39,814 nucleotides of DNA. Source: a virus. Below the pieces are notes generated by a model that ran no database searches, was not told the DNA's origin, and saw only the letters and a list, made by a program, of their open reading frames with translations. The stretch's first letter is position 1. Each line of letters begins with the position of its first letter. Positions 18,550-27,271 of the stretch are shown piece after piece. The stretch lies in IMG/VR virus record IMGVR_UViG_3300032315_000542, positions 1-39,814 of that record; one strand, written 5' to 3'. The position numbers and the translations under genes are program-made.

Positions 18550-21500
18550 TTATCCTCTTCTACCGTTTAACTCTCTGCCCAGTGCTATCAACTCTTCTGG
18601 TGTCCTCGCATTATTTATATTACTAATATCCTGTGAAAGGCGAGCATTGCTGATCGCCCTCCAGCTGTCGGTCGCTGCGCTGCTGCGAGATATTACAGCA
18701 TTAGTTTCTGCACTGTACCGAAGATCGCGGAACCTCTGATATGCCTCTGCAATTCTAGGGTCTCCCGGAGGTAACGTAGCATCAAGTCTTTTGAATTCGT
18801 CCGCCGCGGCGTCGATGATGTCGAATCTTGCGTTAAACGCAGCATGGGCTTCGCGCCTTTCTACTTGTGCTGCCTGGTAGCGGTCCTCAAGCGTAGCAAC
18901 AGTAGTATCCGGAATTGATCCAACTAAATTAGGAGTCGGAATTCCTGGATCACCTAACGTACTAGTAATTTGGTTGGTAATAGCTGTCCTATCTGTCGTG
19001 TTAAATCCTATCGAAGGAAGTGCGATTGTCCCCGGTGTCCCTCCCGCTAATGCAGAGATAGCCGACTGTAATTGCGCGACCGCCCCGACCGGAAGTCCAG
19101 CAGAAGCTAATGCTGTTAGACCGCCTAATTGGCTTGCGGCTGCGCCGAGTGCTCCGCCCAATGCACCGGCTGCTCCGCCCAATGCACCCGACACGCTACC
19201 CAGATTACTAGCCAGCGAAGACAGCGCTCCTGTTGCCGCAGTTACTGAAGATAGTCCGTTCATTGCAGCACTTGACGCAGCACTAATTGCACCCGACAAT
19301 GGGCCGAGTCCTGGAATAGTATTGATTGCACCCGCTGCTTGATTAACTACATTACTGACAGTGTTGATGCCTCCCGGAAGATTACTTAACCCGCTTGCGA
19401 GAGCGGATGATGTTGCAGCAGAGGCGCCTCGCTGAATGGATGAGGCTGCGTTAGTTAGAGCAGCCGTTCCACCTGCTGCGATTGTTGCCCCTGCCCCTGC
19501 CAGTGCGCTAACCGAGTTCACTGCATTTTGTACGCCGCCGATCGTGGTGTTCAACGCAGAACCAGTGACGGCCCCGGAAACACTACTTGCAACGGCAGTC
19601 ACGTTATTGATAGTTGCTGAAACTGCGGTGCCGAAGCCGCCGACAGAAGTTGCAGCATTGGTGACAGAGGTGAGGCCACCTGTAATGCTAGCAACACTGT
19701 TGTTTATCGAAGCAGCAGCATTAGTAATACCACCGACAGAACCTGCAATAGAACTCAATGCACCGGTCGTGCGAGTGATTGCACCTCCAACTGAACTCAA
19801 GGCACCGGTTGCACTGCTCAGTGCTCCGGCGGCTCCCGACAATGCACCTCCAACTGAACTCAAGGCACCGGTTGCACTGCTCAGTGCTCCGGCGGCTCCT
19901 CCTGCGATTGACCCGGCAGCATTTAATAGGTTACTGCCGGCTTGTGTAGTTTGATTGGCGACTTCGGCTGCTGCTGCTGCATTTTCTTTTGCAATCTGTG
20001 TTAGATTTTGTGGCACACCAGCCTTAAACGGTTTGAAAGAATTCTTGATAGCATCAAACGCCGATGCTGCTACGCCCTTTGCTTGATCCATAAGTCCGGC
20101 TAAGCTAGGAACATTGCCCATTGCAGTTAGTGCGCTTTGAATCCCGCCCAATCCACCAATAGATTCTGCTAATCCTGCTGCTGCTGCACCCGAACCAATC
20201 GCTGCTAGTGCAGTCCTAGCAGAACCTAATGCATTGTCGACCGCGCCGCCCAACTGTCCTGCTGCACCTGATACCGCACCTGCCAATGATCCAGCAAGTG
20301 AGTTTGCTGTTCCGGCTAACGAACCAGCAGCACTTGCTGCACCGGATATTCCGGCTAAGGCTCCACCAATCGATCCTGTTGCACGACCTAACGCGGCCAC
20401 CGCACCGGATGCTAAATTAGTCGCCCCTGCAACCGAAGATGCCGCGCTACTTACTGCGCTACCTGCCTGTTGTATTGCAGCTACAGTTGGACCCAAACCC
20501 ACCGTAGCTGCGGCAGTTACCATACCCGTAATTTGGGTGGAAGCCTCTGAACCTGTGATTGCACCGACTCTGCCTAATGCAGTCTGTGCTTGCTGCATGG
20601 TATTTACGACTGAAGTAGCTTGGGCAGGCATGTTCTGTACTAGACTTGTTAGGTTCAACGCTCCTGCTGCACCGGTAAACAATGATGCGGGCATCGCTTG
20701 AGCAATGTTTGCACCGGCTTGTACTAACCCAGTGACTAGCGTTGCCGAACCTGGCTTTAATATGCCGCCGGCTGCTAACTGGGAAGCAGTTTGTGCGAAT
20801 GCCCCCACTGCTGCAACCATACCTGTAGCAGTAGGTACTACTGCTGCGCCCTGACTTACAGCAGCCGCCAATACGCCGCCTGCTGCTGATGTAGCGATTG
20901 AGCCCAATGCTGCCGCTGTTGTGTTATTGTTGACGGCCGCAGAGATTGCCGGTACTCCCGCCGGAGCAGAGGCAACCGTAGCGACTGCCGGAGGCGTTGC
21001 TCCCGTGTTTGCTGCCGCTGCTGTAGTCGCAGCTACTGCTGGACTAGGTGCGGCTGGAAGCTGACTTGCAGCATCTAGGTTTGTTTTTACATCAACGCCC
21101 TGACCTGCATTGGCCCAAGGTGCATGTGCCGGAGCACGAGAAACAATCGTGAGCAACTTACCAGGAGCTGCCATAAATCCTTTTCCTTCATCATACAACG
21201 TATCAGTCTGTGCAATTAAAGGAATAGTGCTGACTGCTTCAGGGGAAGTTCCCGGCGCGCCGCTGTTTAGGTTTACTTTGCTTCCATTAACAAATGCTTG
21301 ACCTCCACCGACTAGAGAAGCATCTCCACCTGCTGCCCATGCAACAGGACCGCCTGCCAAACCAGTAAGCTTTCCTGTAGCGGACATGTTGATGTCGCTA
21401 CCGGCTCTCATCATAGTTTTTTCTTCAGAGTTAGTTTGAATGTTCTTTGCTTGGATATTAAGATTTTCCATAGCATGAATGTTGACGTTTCTGTCAGCAT

Positions 21501-22506
21501 GTAAGTTTAAATCACCTTGTGTTCTAATGTTTACTGAGTTAGTAGAGTACATATCAATCGTACCCTCTTTACCTAATTCAATATATGATTGTCCGTTAGA
21601 GTGAAGTATCATCAGAGTCTGACCATCATCCGACATTAGGATTTGATGACCCAATGCTGTTCTGATTCTGACTAGTTGATCACGCCCAATGATGTCTCCG
21701 TCATCCATGACGATTGAGTGTCCGCCTCTACGAGCTACAACTTCTAATTGTTGGTTTTTACTTGCATCCAAATTTTCTGTTACAGTTGAGTCATCAAACC
21801 CTCCGCTGTAGATAGGGCGGCCCGGGGTAGAAACGCCCCATCCAACACGAGATGCAGGTTCACGAGAAGCAGAAGATGAGATAGGGCCTCGAATAGGATC
21901 ACGAATTATTCCTTGCTGATTCATGATCGTAGCAGAGTAACTGTGTACAGGGCGAGGACTGTCGTTAAAGTTAGGGCTGTTAGAGTTAGTAGGATTATTA
22001 GAATTGAAGTTTGTTACTGGTAATCTAGTGGCACCGCCATAGCTAGATGCCTCACCTTCATTAGTGATGACATTATCGGAAGAACCAATGGCGGGGACCA
22101 TATGAAGTGCATCCGGTTCTGGCACACACCCGATATAAAACCCGTAGTTGGGGTCACCGTTAACAAAGATACAAATTACTGTTGTACCGATGTCAGGGGG
22201 AGCATGCCATTGACCGTACGACGTAGGATTTGATTTGTATGTCCCGTGATCCTCAGGACCGCTAGCAGCAGAGCCGCCGATTGTTCCAAAAAAGTCAGAA
22301 AGAAAACTGACTGTTACCCAGTTGGCCGAATTATTAGAGTCGTCCGGGTTGTTTCCGCTTAACAGAACCTTAATACGGCCGGCGCGTGTAGGATCAATGT
22401 TATCTTTAACGATACCAAATACTGGAAAATTCTGTGTGTTGGCTCCACCAACAGACGGGCTAACTGATTTGGGAGGACTTTTTGTTTTAATTACGTCTTC
22501 TGGCAT
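18550..22506 (-). CDS. 5: gp5/VgrG-like baseplate spike protein with long Ala/Gly/Ser-rich region
   Basis: 1318 residues. Residues about 27-145 look like the gp5/VgrG OB fold (FPVFGIVKDNIDPTRAGRIK; YGQWHAPPDIGTTVICIF). Residues about 262-360 carry short beta repeats typical of the spike (IVMDDGD, LMSDDGQTLMILHSNGQSY, alternating GDLNLHADRNVNIHAMENLN). From about 480 to 1155 the protein is almost only Ala, Gly, Ser, Thr and Val, with internal repeats such as GALSSATGALSSVGGALS. The last 110 residues are charged and probably helical. No lysozyme domain like that of T4 gp5 is visible. The gene is GC-rich in the low-complexity part. ATG at 22506 is preceded by AGAGAG. Spike function is well supported; the Ala-rich part is unexplained. 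Confidence 0.82.
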   Translation of the reverse strand: MPEDVIKTKSPPKSVSPSVGGANTQNFPVFGIVKDNIDPTRAGRIKVLLSGNNPDDSNNSANWVTVSFLSDFFGTIGGSAASGPEDHGTYKSNPTSYGQWHAPPDIGTTVICIFVNGDPNYGFYIGCVPEPDALHMVPAIGSSDNVITNEGEASSYGGATRLPVTNFNSNNPTNSNSPNFNDSPRPVHSYSATIMNQQGIIRDPIRGPISSSASREPASRVGWGVSTPGRPIYSGGFDDSTVTENLDASKNQQLEVVARRGGHSIVMDDGDIIGRDQLVRIRTALGHQILMSDDGQTLMILHSNGQSYIELGKEGTIDMYSTNSVNIRTQGDLNLHADRNVNIHAMENLNIQAKNIQTNSEEKTMMRAGSDINMSATGKLTGLAGGPVAWAAGGDASLVGGGQAFVNGSKVNLNSGAPGTSPEAVSTIPLIAQTDTLYDEGKGFMAAPGKLLTIVSRAPAHAPWANAGQGVDVKTNLDAASQLPAAPSPAVAATTAAAANTGATPPAVATVASAPAGVPAISAAVNNNTTAAALGSIATSAAGGVLAAAVSQGAAVVPTATGMVAAVGAFAQTASQLAAGGILKPGSATLVTGLVQAGANIAQAMPASLFTGAAGALNLTSLVQNMPAQATSVVNTMQQAQTALGRVGAITGSEASTQITGMVTAAATVGLGPTVAAIQQAGSAVSSAASSVAGATNLASGAVAALGRATGSIGGALAGISGAASAAGSLAGTANSLAGSLAGAVSGAAGQLGGAVDNALGSARTALAAIGSGAAAAGLAESIGGLGGIQSALTAMGNVPSLAGLMDQAKGVAASAFDAIKNSFKPFKAGVPQNLTQIAKENAAAAAEVANQTTQAGSNLLNAAGSIAGGAAGALSSATGALSSVGGALSGAAGALSSATGALSSVGGAITRTTGALSSIAGSVGGITNAAASINNSVASITGGLTSVTNAATSVGGFGTAVSATINNVTAVASSVSGAVTGSALNTTIGGVQNAVNSVSALAGAGATIAAGGTAALTNAASSIQRGASAATSSALASGLSNLPGGINTVSNVVNQAAGAINTIPGLGPLSGAISAASSAAMNGLSSVTAATGALSSLASNLGSVSGALGGAAGALGGALGAAASQLGGLTALASAGLPVGAVAQLQSAISALAGGTPGTIALPSIGFNTTDRTAITNQITSTLGDPGIPTPNLVGSIPDTTVATLEDRYQAAQVERREAHAAFNARFDIIDAAADEFKRLDATLPPGDPRIAEAYQRFRDLRYSAETNAVISRSSAATDSWRAISNARLSQDISNINNARTPEELIALGRELNGRRG
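19781..19899 (-). repeat. Two identical 56-bp direct repeats, period 63 bp, inside the spike gene
   Basis: Copies at 19781-19836 and 19844-19899 are identical base for base. Each encodes the same Ala/Ser/Gly-rich unit, and the 63-bp period keeps the frame (21 residues). Degenerate copies continue on both sides. The identity at DNA level implies a recent in-frame duplication. Confidence 0.9.
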
Positions 22507-22518
22507 TTTTACTCTCTA

Positions 22519-25437
22519 TTATCCGTTTGGCGAGCCATCGCTATTTGCAACCGGTTGTCCATTAGGACCAGTCAGGGTCACGGGTGTTGCCGATGTTTGA
22601 TTACTATCATTAGCCGGCGTAGTCGTAGACGCACCTGTCCCTTCCTCGGCTGGCCCTTCTCTGTCGGCGGGCGGGTCTGCATTTGAAAACGTATTAATTT
22701 GTCCGGATAATTGCTGTGTGAAGGATCCGCCGCTGAACTTGCTATCGACTTTAAAGAGCATATAACTAATACCCTTAATCTTGCTAGATATGCCCTCTGG
22801 GTATTTCCAAAATTGAATAGAATCGTTGATACTCAACGTACCGGTTTGACTCGTATAGTCTACTGCTTCTTTGAAATCGATTTCGATAAAGACCTGTCCA
22901 CCTGTTGGATTTATGTTAAAGCTGTTCGAGCCCGATCCGTAGATTGAACTATATATAACATTTTCACTGAATGAAGGTTCTTCAAATAGATAATCCGGAT
23001 CTCCTAAAATCTCCATTGTGAATGATGCTAGTTTTGCAGGGTCATAGAGTGAGGTAAGGTAGTTGTTCTGTGCTTCCATACCAAGCCCTGTTCTACCTAG
23101 CCTAATTTGATTAGATTGTTGGCCCAACACTTGAGAAACTCCGGGAGTAATCGGGGCCGATTCTGTACTTGTAGCGGGGGGAGGATCCGTACGAGTGCCA
23201 GGATTGCTAGCAGATGCGGGTGTCGGTGAGCCGGCTGGTTGGCCCGGTGCCGGCACTATATCACTCGGTCTAGGGTCTAGCGCAACATTTATGAATAGAT
23301 TGTTAAAAACCTGCTCGTATTTAATGATCTCGGAGTTTTTACCTGTATACCAGTAGTCATACCGTTTGTGTGGGCCCGGATAATACTTTCCCGGTTTTAT
23401 ATAAACACTATCTACGACCGGGGTTTGGTAGCTTTGAATATAATAAACGATATCATATGCCCAGTCGTCTACATTACTGTCCCATACCATTTTCTCAATG
23501 ATTGCACTACAGCTATACCAAGATACTCTTGTTTGTTGAGCGTTTTCAACTTGAGCCGGTGCATTTTGATTTTCAGGTGCTTGTAGTGAAGTAGTGTATA
23601 CTGTTTTTAATGCATTCTCTAGAAAAGAACTCTGTGTTATTATTTGATTGATCACCTGTAAAATAGGAGTTTGTTCTTTTATCTCTATTTTAATCGAAGT
23701 ATTAGACGCACTTGATGTCCGCACTTCAAGCGCAGCGTTGACTTGTTCTTGTGTGATAGCTCCGCTTCCCGGCCACTTGAATTTTTGCAAATCAGCATCA
23801 GAAATCAAGGTGGCATCAATTATCTGTTGGGTGCCGGGCGCCCAAACTACTTTATATTTGTTAACAGCACCTATCCTACCACTAACAAGGCGTTGCTGCT
23901 GTACATCGTTTAGCTTCACCATCAAGTCATCGATAGCCTGAGCCACGTTTCCAGCAGTTATACTAGTCGCGAAATTTACCAAACCACGTTTCATAGAAAA
24001 TCCGCCTTGACTGCCTGCATTTTTAGCTTCCATTTGATATACAGTCATCTTACCGTCAAGTTTCATTTTGATCGAAGTTATTTGTATTTCTTTATAATAT
24101 TCAAAAAGATTGCCGTTTCGAGACAACGGATCAATTGCTCCGGTCACATAATTGGGTTCTGTCTCTGCACCGTTGTATGACATCACATCCGATGGTTTCG
24201 CAGGTGTTCCGGCAGATCCGTATCCTAAAAATTTAATTCCTAAAATAAAAAACTGTTTCGACGGGTTTTCTGGAGTGCTTGCTTGGCCACCGGAGTATTC
24301 AGCAATCACATCATTTATCCTTCTTAGGTTAGTAACAAAGGAAAATCCGTATGGTTCATATATATCAAAGCTGTAGTCGTAATCTGAAACATTTGCTGTC
24401 CCGCCATTTGAGTTGCCGGTTATGAAGGATTTTATCTGAAGATTATCTATGCCATAGTCATACTCAAACCCGGGAGCCCTTTTACTATTTGTATTATTGA
24501 TGCCACCGCTTTGTGCAACTAACCATGCGCCGCCGCCTTCCTTACCTTCAGCAACCGAGTTAAAAATATCAATTTTTTTTCTTCCACTGGCAATAAACGC
24601 TGCATAGGCATCAGGCGTGATCACATATAAACTCAATTGATAGGTGTATGAGTTAAATTCTCCTAATGGATTTTTCAATCTTCTACCCGGGGTAGAAATC
24701 CTGTCTACTTCTTGAGTACTAGCCTTAGAAAAATCACTGAAAGTATAATTAGCAATCGTAGGCAAAGTAACTGAACTGGGCCTGCCTGCAGGTGGAGCGG
24801 TTTCGCTACCACTAGCCGTTGATGGCGTAGTTCCACCTGCACCTGCCGGGCCTGCCGGAGAGTTAGGGGTAGTTCCGGGTGCTGATGCTTGTGGCGCCCC
24901 GCTGTCATCGTCGCCTGATCCTGGAACTGGATTTGTGACGACGGTTTCTGCAGGTGCTGCAGGTACTACCGGCGCCGGGTTTACAGTAGCGACGTTTGTT
25001 GGTGGCGGAGTTACACTCTGCTCTAACCTAGCCATCACCGCTGAAAAACTAAAGAAGAATTGGTTGCTGGCATTTCTTAGACTGGTTGTAGTGCTTGTTA
25101 ATTCTGCTAATATAGCCCTTTCCTGCACAAGCTCCCTTTCAGCGGCCGCTTTTGATTCAGGGTCTAGGGTGCCGCTGTTTATAGTTGCGACTAGTTGGTT
25201 TACTTGTCTTTCCTTTGCTAATTGGGCTTGACGGGCGCGGGTTTCGGCCCTGAACAGTTGGTCTCTAATGGTCCTATCCATTGAATCACGATCAGAAAAG
25301 TTACCCGTCGCTGCTCCATAAACTTGACCGGTCCGCGTATCAGTGACTGATATTGTTAAGAATCCGTCAGGGCCTGATCCGGTTAAAGTATAAACTGCAT
25401 CTATATTGGGAGCGAGAGTCTGTACTATTTCTGCCAT
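22519..25437 (-). CDS. Virion structural protein, probable baseplate hub component
   Basis: 972 residues. I do not recognise a named family with certainty. Residues about 55-125 form a charged, probably coiled-coil segment (RDQLFRAETRARQAQLAKER). Residues 140-235 are a Pro/Ala/Thr/Gly linker. The following part begins NPLGEFNSYTYQLSLYVITP. A second Pro/Ser linker lies near 725-775. The C-terminal domain contains YMLFKVDSKFSGGSFTQQL, a pattern I associate with hub proteins of contractile tails. It lies between gp53 and the gp5-like spike, where a gp27-type hub partner would be expected. ATG at 25437 has AGGAA about 8 bases upstream, and 12 bases separate it from the spike gene. Confidence 0.6.
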   Translation of the reverse strand: MAEIVQTLAPNIDAVYTLTGSGPDGFLTISVTDTRTGQVYGAATGNFSDRDSMDRTIRDQLFRAETRARQAQLAKERQVNQLVATINSGTLDPESKAAAERELVQERAILAELTSTTTSLRNASNQFFFSFSAVMARLEQSVTPPPTNVATVNPAPVVPAAPAETVVTNPVPGSGDDDSGAPQASAPGTTPNSPAGPAGAGGTTPSTASGSETAPPAGRPSSVTLPTIANYTFSDFSKASTQEVDRISTPGRRLKNPLGEFNSYTYQLSLYVITPDAYAAFIASGRKKIDIFNSVAEGKEGGGAWLVAQSGGINNTNSKRAPGFEYDYGIDNLQIKSFITGNSNGGTANVSDYDYSFDIYEPYGFSFVTNLRRINDVIAEYSGGQASTPENPSKQFFILGIKFLGYGSAGTPAKPSDVMSYNGAETEPNYVTGAIDPLSRNGNLFEYYKEIQITSIKMKLDGKMTVYQMEAKNAGSQGGFSMKRGLVNFATSITAGNVAQAIDDLMVKLNDVQQQRLVSGRIGAVNKYKVVWAPGTQQIIDATLISDADLQKFKWPGSGAITQEQVNAALEVRTSSASNTSIKIEIKEQTPILQVINQIITQSSFLENALKTVYTTSLQAPENQNAPAQVENAQQTRVSWYSCSAIIEKMVWDSNVDDWAYDIVYYIQSYQTPVVDSVYIKPGKYYPGPHKRYDYWYTGKNSEIIKYEQVFNNLFINVALDPRPSDIVPAPGQPAGSPTPASASNPGTRTDPPPATSTESAPITPGVSQVLGQQSNQIRLGRTGLGMEAQNNYLTSLYDPAKLASFTMEILGDPDYLFEEPSFSENVIYSSIYGSGSNSFNINPTGGQVFIEIDFKEAVDYTSQTGTLSINDSIQFWKYPEGISSKIKGISYMLFKVDSKFSGGSFTQQLSGQINTFSNADPPADREGPAEEGTGASTTTPANDSNQTSATPVTLTGPNGQPVANSDGSPNG

Positions 25438-25438
25438 C

Positions 25439-25756
25439 TTAAGTTCCTAATACCGTTCTTAACGTATCTATATTAGGTATATATATACCTGAGCCAGCTG
25501 TGAAATTAAAGTACGGATCAGGACCTAACTTGTTTGGATTACGAGCGGCAAACACCCACCATAATTTAGGGTCACCGTACAAGTCATATGCTAGTAGATC
25601 AGGTCTGTATTCATATACTGATGTCAGCACCATATACACATCGCTAGGTAGCATTGGAATATTGCGAGAAACCATAACGTCTAGGAATTTGTTACTTACC
25701 ACGTTAGTTTCGTTGTAAGGACTCGTTTTTGGATATAAATTCTGATTACCTGACAT
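25439..25756 (-). CDS. 53: Baseplate wedge protein gp53-like
   Basis: 105 residues with the core YEYRPDLLAYDLYGDPKLWW followed by VFAARNPN and GSGIYIPNIDTL. This is the compact LysM-like signature of the gp53 family of wedge proteins in T4-like phages. gp53 completes the wedge and lets six wedges join around the hub. T4 gp53 is 196 residues, so this is the short form. I chose ATG at 25756: it overlaps the upstream stop as TAATG and has GGAGG about 9 bases upstream. An in-frame GTG two codons earlier is less likely. Confidence 0.85.
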   Translation of the reverse strand: MSGNQNLYPKTSPYNETNVVSNKFLDVMVSRNIPMLPSDVYMVLTSVYEYRPDLLAYDLYGDPKLWWVFAARNPNKLGPDPYFNFTAGSGIYIPNIDTLRTVLGT

Positions 25757-27150
25757 TACCACATACCTCCGCCTGTGTTTTGAGAGCTAGAGCCACGGAG
25801 AAGCTTACCACTAGCATAATCTTTCAAGCTGAATTTGTTCGATACCATATTTCTACTCATTACCGGAGCACAGTTGATCTGAAGTTCAATCCTAGTCGGA
25901 ACCCAAGTCGTTTCTGCATTTATAGAAGCTGGAGTCGACGGATACGAAGGTGGACGAGGAGTACCTCCTGGTCCGACCCCTATTCCCAGCAATCTTGCTG
26001 CCCCTGACAAGAAATTAGCTGACCCATTGGTGTTATTGTTCGGCAGGGTAGGTTGAGGGGTCCCTGCGAGAGACTCACCGGTAGTAGGAATATAGTCAAC
26101 GTCGGTTGGTAAATTATATGTAAACCCTGTAATCGCTAACGGCAATGCGTCAAACTGGTATCCACCCATGCCGTAAATGTAGCACAGCGGGGGCGGAGTT
26201 CCGTTCTTTGGATCGTTGTCTTGACCATAGAACATCTTGGTCATTGATCTGAAGAAATGAATCACAGCTAAAAGATATCTTGCCTCAAATACGTCCTGAC
26301 AAGTAAAAGTACCTGTAATGTTTACTGTATCAACACTACTATTTTGGTATTGATAGACTTTATAGTTACTATGAGTAATATCTTGGGGATTGTAATTCGC
26401 AGAATATTGTACAGTGATCGATGGTGTATACGGAAAAATTACACCGTCTGATTCGTAGAGTGGATAAAGGATGTCTGTGCCTGTCTGTCCGTTAGTGTTG
26501 TTGGGGGCTTTATACAAATAGTTAGCTCCCGGAGCAAGGGCGAGACGAACTCTCCAGTCTTTGCTTTTACGATCAAAATTGTTTTGATCTTGTTCAGTTG
26601 CTTGTACTGCAAGGTTCTGTCTTTCTCCCGTTATGCCGTTGCCTTGGAGCAGGGACTCGACCCTAGTACCCTGCACCACAACATCAGACAACTCGGCCGC
26701 ATTCGGCTCTACTACGGTCGGAGGTGCTGTAACAGGTGCAGGTGTGTTTGCAGTCGGCGGTTGCGGTGCCGCAGATGCTGCTGCCTGAAGCTGGGGAGCT
26801 ATAGCCCGTATGCCGGTTGCACCTAAGGCCGGAGTCGCAGTTACTACGCTAGTACGAATATCATTCAATGCCGTTGTCACTGCATTTCTTATGCCTGCGG
26901 TAAAGCTAGCAGCTTCACCTCGTGTGCCAGTAAACACGCTAGTATTGCTTTGGCCGACGGTAATAGTAGTGGTTCCGTCAAGATTAGTAACAGTATTAAA
27001 GAAAAGACCTCTTGCAGCGCTGAGATCAGCAGCAATATCTGACCCAACAACAACACCATTAATAGCATATGTAACCGGAGCTCCGCTCGGAAAAGGTGTG
27101 GTGGCGGTTAATGTGTATCCGGGAATAATCGTTGAAGATGCTGTAGCCAT
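25756..27150 (-). CDS. Tail-tube cap/initiator-like structural protein (gp48/gp54 position)
   Basis: 464 residues, first gene of the minus-strand baseplate transcript. The N-terminal part (about 1-115) is beta-rich and is followed by a Pro/Ala/Thr linker (about 125-155). The conserved part includes SDGVIFPYTPSITVQYSANY, THSNYKVYQYQNSSVD, and YLLAVIHFFRSMTKMFYGQD followed by PPPLCYIYGMG, then FTYNLPTDVDYIP. I recall this block from structural proteins beside the baseplate in T4-like and other myophages, and it fits a tube-initiation or cap role like gp48/gp54. That role is an inference from context. Start ATG at 27150 has GAGGTAAAGG just upstream and a late-promoter motif 27 bases before it. 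Confidence 0.6.
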   Translation of the reverse strand: MATASSTIIPGYTLTATTPFPSGAPVTYAINGVVVGSDIAADLSAARGLFFNTVTNLDGTTTITVGQSNTSVFTGTRGEAASFTAGIRNAVTTALNDIRTSVVTATPALGATGIRAIAPQLQAAASAAPQPPTANTPAPVTAPPTVVEPNAAELSDVVVQGTRVESLLQGNGITGERQNLAVQATEQDQNNFDRKSKDWRVRLALAPGANYLYKAPNNTNGQTGTDILYPLYESDGVIFPYTPSITVQYSANYNPQDITHSNYKVYQYQNSSVDTVNITGTFTCQDVFEARYLLAVIHFFRSMTKMFYGQDNDPKNGTPPPLCYIYGMGGYQFDALPLAITGFTYNLPTDVDYIPTTGESLAGTPQPTLPNNNTNGSANFLSGAARLLGIGVGPGGTPRPPSYPSTPASINAETTWVPTRIELQINCAPVMSRNMVSNKFSLKDYASGKLLRGSSSQNTGGGMW

Positions 27151-27161
27151 CCTTTACCTCT

Positions 27162-27185
27162 GATAAATACTTAATAGTATTTATC
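27162..27185. promoter_or_regulatory. Divergent late promoters as a perfect inverted repeat
   Basis: GATAAATACT (27162-27171) and its exact reverse complement AGTATTTATC (27176-27185) flank a 4-base TAAT spacer. Each arm presents GATAAATA, a gp55-type late -10 box, in opposite directions. The minus arm lies 27 bases before the gene starting at 27150. The plus arm faces gp55 about 100 bases away. It could instead be a repressor operator or serve as both. Confidence 0.6.
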
Positions 27186-27215
27186 GTTTCAAAAAACCGC
27201 TAAATTTACCCAATG

Positions 27216-27247
27216 CTGTTGCATTTATGCAACAGTACTAGTACAAT
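27216..27247 (+). promoter_or_regulatory. Sigma70-like promoter with overlapping 8-bp hairpin, upstream of gp55
   Basis: TTGCAT (27219-27224), a 17-base spacer and TACAAT (27242-27247, five of six to consensus) lie 24 bases before the gp55 start. The -35 box is embedded in a perfect hairpin, CTGTTGCA-TTTA-TGCAACAG (27216-27235). This suggests host-polymerase transcription, possibly controlled by a protein binding the dyad. The -35 match is only moderate. Confidence 0.45.
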
Positions 27248-27271
27248 ACGTATTACTGTAAAGGATACAAT

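Noticed and set aside
19781-19899. Regularly spaced repeats as a CRISPR array
   Set aside because: Only two identical units, 7-base spacing, in frame within a coding sequence; it is a protein repeat.
18974-20701. Long open frames on the plus strand opposite the spike gene (for example 19436-19954 and 20234-20701)
   Set aside because: They are mirror images of the Ala/Gly-rich coding region, whose GC-rich codons leave few stops in other frames. They have no ribosome sites and overlap a well-supported gene.
24573-24580. A run of eight A on the coding strand with an A AAA AAA slippery phase inside the probable hub gene
   Set aside because: A -1 slip leads to a stop codon almost at once, and no downstream ORF or stem supports a functional product. 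It is more likely a Lys-Lys coding run.
25757-25762. GTG at 25762 as start of the gp53-like gene
   Set aside because: ATG at 25756 forms a TAATG coupling with the upstream stop and has a well-placed GGAGG.
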